A stretch of DNA of 64,000 nt from an uncultured Lachnospiraceae bacterium. Its GTDB lineage: Bacteria; Bacillota; Clostridia; Lachnospirales; Lachnospiraceae. Below, piece by piece: positions 61,519 to 64,000 of this stretch. The DNA lies in NCBI GenBank assembly GCA_910584585.1, contig CAJUBP010000002.1, positions 124,001 through 188,000 on the forward strand, read 5' to 3'. The translations under genes and the position numbers were made by a program. Positions within the stretch are counted from its first letter, which is position 1; every line of letters begins with the position of its first letter. The notes under the pieces are model-generated. The model was not told the origin of the DNA, did no database searches, and saw only the letters and a program-made list of their open reading frames with translations.

Positions 61519-64000
61519 ATGAGAGCGTCAAAGAGAATAGCAGCGGCCCTTCTGGCAGTTTGCATGATGGTTGTTTCCATGGGAACGCAGGCATGGGCGT
61601 ATCAGGGCGGCGAAGCTGAACCTGAGCCGGCAAAACTGGAACGCAGGCTGGAGAACACAGAAGAAATCACGGAAGACATAAAAGAAATCACGGAAGATAC
61701 AGAAGAAATTAAGAAAGACACAGAAGAAGTGACAAAAGACACAGAAGAAACTGCGGAAGATGCAGAAGAAGTGACAAAAGACACAGAAGAAACCGCGGAA
61801 GATACAGAAGAACCAGGCAGTTTAAATTTCATTATGCAGGAGAGTGAGTATATTCAGACGCCAGGCGTCCAAAATATAGCCGTCAGCCTGGGGGATGAGG
61901 GAATTGTGCTGGATGAGGCCGTACTCTGGTACCGGAACCGGACCACAGGTCAGGAGCTGACAGCCCAGGCGGCAGGAATTGCCGGCAATATGGCCCGGTT
62001 TTCCATGGAGTATCAGAATGAAGATTTGGCGGGAATTTATGAGCTGAGCAAAATTACCTGGAAACAGAACGGCAAATCTTACCGGACAATTCTTGCGGAT
62101 ACCGGCATGGAAGTGGTATACGGCGTCAACCAGACGGCGGAAGCGGAGCCGGATGAGCTGCTGCTGAATCAGGAGCTGCTGGAGGAAGTGGAAGCAAATG
62201 TGGTAACCATGGATGAAAACGGCAATCCCGTTTCTGAGGGCAGCGTAGCGGACGTTCTGGAACATACAGAAGAAAATCTGGGGCTGTCCCCTAAAATAAC
62301 AACCAGGGGCGCGAAAGACATGGTAATTATTCTGGATCCGGGGCATGACAGCACCCATTCCGGAGCCTCCTATCACGGTTATAAGGAACAGGATCTGGTG
62401 CTGAAAATTGCCAAATACTGTAAGGCGGAACTGGAGAAATACGGCGGAGTCCGCATTTATATGACAAGAGAAACCCAAAGCTGCCCCTTTGGAGGAAGTA
62501 TTGTGGATTCCGGAACCTGCAATGCCAAAAGAGTGGAATTTGCCGCGGCAAAAGGAGCGGACGTTTATGTAAGTTTTCACTTAAATGCCAGCGCCAGCGT
62601 CAATGCAAAGGGCGTGGGGGTTTATTATCCCAACAGCAATTACCGGCCGGCCATCGGCGCAGAAGGAAAGGGCCTTGCAACGTCAATTTATCAGAAGCTG
62701 GCGGCATTGGGGCTTTCCACCTGGGCCGGCGGAGTGTTAATCCGCAATTCTGAGACAAATACCCAGTATCCGGACGGCTCCTTGGCAGATTACCTGGCAA
62801 TTATCCGAAGAAGCAAGCTGGCGGGCTTTCCGGCAGTACTGATTGAACATGCATTTATCAGCAATTCCGGAGACGTCAGCCAATTCTTGAATTCGGACGC
62901 CAAGTTAAACAATCTGGGAATTGCGGACGCCCAGGGAATTGCGGCATATTACGGATTGACTCCCGGAGGCGGGGAGGACGGGAATGAAAAAGAGGCGCCG
63001 GAGATTTCCTCTATCCAGTCCAGAAGCAGCACGCAGCTGAGGATTGCCTGGAATGAAGTTCCGGATGCAGTTTCCTATGAGATTCACCGGAGCGCGGAGG
63101 AAAACGGAACTTATACCAAAGTAGGAACTACGGCTAAGACAAAATATGACGACGGAACAGTAACTGCAGGGAACATTTACTACTATAAGATATGCGCCGT
63201 GTTCGGGGATGGAGAAGCATCGGAATTATCCGCCCCGCATACGGGCAAGGCTCTGGCGCGGCCGAAAATTACAAAAGCAGTGTCTGCGTCAAGCGCTCAG
63301 GTGGATTTGGCCTGGGATCCGGTTGCGGACGCGTCAAAATATGAACTGTTCCGCAGCGAGGCAAAGGACGGGACCTATACCAAGATTGCCACTCTGAAAT
63401 CAGGAAATACCGCTTACAGCGATAAAAGCGTGAAAGCTCAGACTACATATTATTACAAGCTGAGAGCAAGAGGCGGAGAAAAAACAGGCTACAGCAGCTA
63501 TTCTGCCGTTTATTCCGGATGGGCCGTGAAGAAAACCAAAATCGTAAGCGTCAGCTCCAAGACCAGCACTTCCCTGGAAGTGAAATGGAAGAAAATTTCC
63601 AGGGCATACGGCTACCGCGTCCAGAGAAGCGATTCCAAAAACGGCAAGTATAAAACCGTCGCCACCATTAAGAACGGAAGTACCACGAAATACGTAGATA
63701 AGAAATTAAAAACCGGAAAGAAGTATTATTACAAGGTACTGGTGATAAATCGGGTGAATAAGAAAAACGGTTACAGCGGTTACTGCAAGGCTGTCTCAGG
63801 TTCCACCATTACAGGCACTTCCATGGTGTACGCGAGGTCTAAAAACAGTTCCAGCATGGAGGTTGCGTGGAACCGTGACTATAAGGCCACAGGCTACCGG
63901 ATTAAGCGCAGTACGTCAAAAAAAGGAACGTATCAGGTAGTGGCCAATATTTCCGGGAACAAGACTGTGAAGTATACAGACAAAACTATTTCCACTGGAA
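61519..64000 (+). CDS. secreted N-acetylmuramoyl-L-alanine amidase with fibronectin-III-like repeats (3' end beyond window)
   Basis: Cell-wall hydrolase cutting the bond between N-acetylmuramic acid and the stem peptide. The open frame from ATG 61519 has no stop before the window end (827 codons seen). It has a signal peptide (SKRIAAALLAVCMMVVSMG), then a helical region of T-E-E/K-D repeats at about 45-95 encoded by near-identical 42-bp units, a linker domain, and an amidase_3 domain at about 270-480 with VIILDPGHD, KEQDL, YVSFHLNASAS and VLIEHAFIS giving the zinc His/Glu and catalytic Glu. At least four fibronectin-III-like repeats follow (VSYEIHRSAEENGTYTKV, SKYELFRSEAKDGTYTKI, GYRVQRSDSKNGKYKTV). 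Ribosome site CGGAG. Confidence 0.9.
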   Translation, partial: MRASKRIAAALLAVCMMVVSMGTQAWAYQGGEAEPEPAKLERRLENTEEITEDIKEITEDTEEIKKDTEEVTKDTEETAEDAEEVTKDTEETAEDTEEPGSLNFIMQESEYIQTPGVQNIAVSLGDEGIVLDEAVLWYRNRTTGQELTAQAAGIAGNMARFSMEYQNEDLAGIYELSKITWKQNGKSYRTILADTGMEVVYGVNQTAEAEPDELLLNQELLEEVEANVVTMDENGNPVSEGSVADVLEHTEENLGLSPKITTRGAKDMVIILDPGHDSTHSGASYHGYKEQDLVLKIAKYCKAELEKYGGVRIYMTRETQSCPFGGSIVDSGTCNAKRVEFAAAKGADVYVSFHLNASASVNAKGVGVYYPNSNYRPAIGAEGKGLATSIYQKLAALGLSTWAGGVLIRNSETNTQYPDGSLADYLAIIRRSKLAGFPAVLIEHAFISNSGDVSQFLNSDAKLNNLGIADAQGIAAYYGLTPGGGEDGNEKEAPEISSIQSRSSTQLRIAWNEVPDAVSYEIHRSAEENGTYTKVGTTAKTKYDDGTVTAGNIYYYKICAVFGDGEASELSAPHTGKALARPKITKAVSASSAQVDLAWDPVADASKYELFRSEAKDGTYTKIATLKSGNTAYSDKSVKAQTTYYYKLRARGGEKTGYSSYSAVYSGWAVKKTKIVSVSSKTSTSLEVKWKKISRAYGYRVQRSDSKNGKYKTVATIKNGSTTKYVDKKLKTGKKYYYKVLVINRVNKKNGYSGYCKAVSGSTITGTSMVYARSKNSSSMEVAWNRDYKATGYRIKRSTSKKGTYQVVANISGNKTVKYTDKTISTG

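Overview
The window looks like a chromosome segment of a Clostridia bacterium, most likely a Lachnospiraceae-type gut anaerobe. This is inferred from the protein families and from base composition: AT-rich on the left, clearly GC-richer from about 52 kb. No rRNA, tRNA or CRISPR array was seen.

Region 1 (1-10.3 kb) is a surface-polysaccharide locus. It holds a GT14-type glycosyltransferase, the complete CapE/CapF/CapG set for UDP-N-acetyl-L-fucosamine, a chain-length/copolymerase protein, and an SGNH + MBOAT O-acylation pair. An acyltransferase-3 gene here is destroyed by an IS200-type insertion and stop codons. Three genes each carry a run of exactly ten G. The glycosyltransferase is in frame, the MBOAT gene is out of frame and would be restored by losing one G, and the acyltransferase is decayed. 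This looks like slipped-strand phase variation of the polymer and its decoration. A degenerate group II intron follows (10.3-11.8 kb).

Region 2 (12-26.8 kb) has a membrane Ser/Thr kinase with a PASTA domain, two secreted Ig-like proteins, and, convergently, a compact type VII secretion cluster: FHA-EssC, a YukD-like protein and four small helical proteins. EssB, EssA and EsaA homologues are not seen.

Region 3 (26.9-34.3 kb) is a patchwork of small and broken genes: HTH protein, lipoprotein, AbrB-PIN toxin-antitoxin with a frameshifted toxin, Uma2 nuclease, a MazE-like remnant, a ParA-type ATPase operon with a Cys-cluster protein, and MITE-like palindromes.

Region 4 (34.5-45 kb) repeats the Region 2 cassette. 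A short membrane protein replaces the kinase but keeps the same C-terminal W-D-L-x-N tail, and paralogues of both Ig-like proteins follow. Next comes a large DUF4062-NTPase-TPR (STAND-like) protein.

Region 5 (45.3-55 kb) is a defence/signalling island. A four-gene minus-strand operon encodes a ThsB-like TIR protein, an Nmad2 fragment, a TIR-SLOG protein and another TIR protein; it resembles Thoeris with TIR-SLOG in place of SIR2-SLOG. Divergent from it lie an HD-domain protein with a 7-bp tandem repeat at its 5' end, a truncated radical-SAM/SPASM protein and a DUF2284 protein. A double-TIR/TPR protein coupled to a membrane protein follows.

Region 6 (55-64 kb) holds three multi-pass membrane proteins, a LytR-CpsA-Psr ligase, an AlbA_2/Schlafen-type regulator, two MITE-like elements, and the start of a secreted amidase with fibronectin-like repeats that runs off the window.
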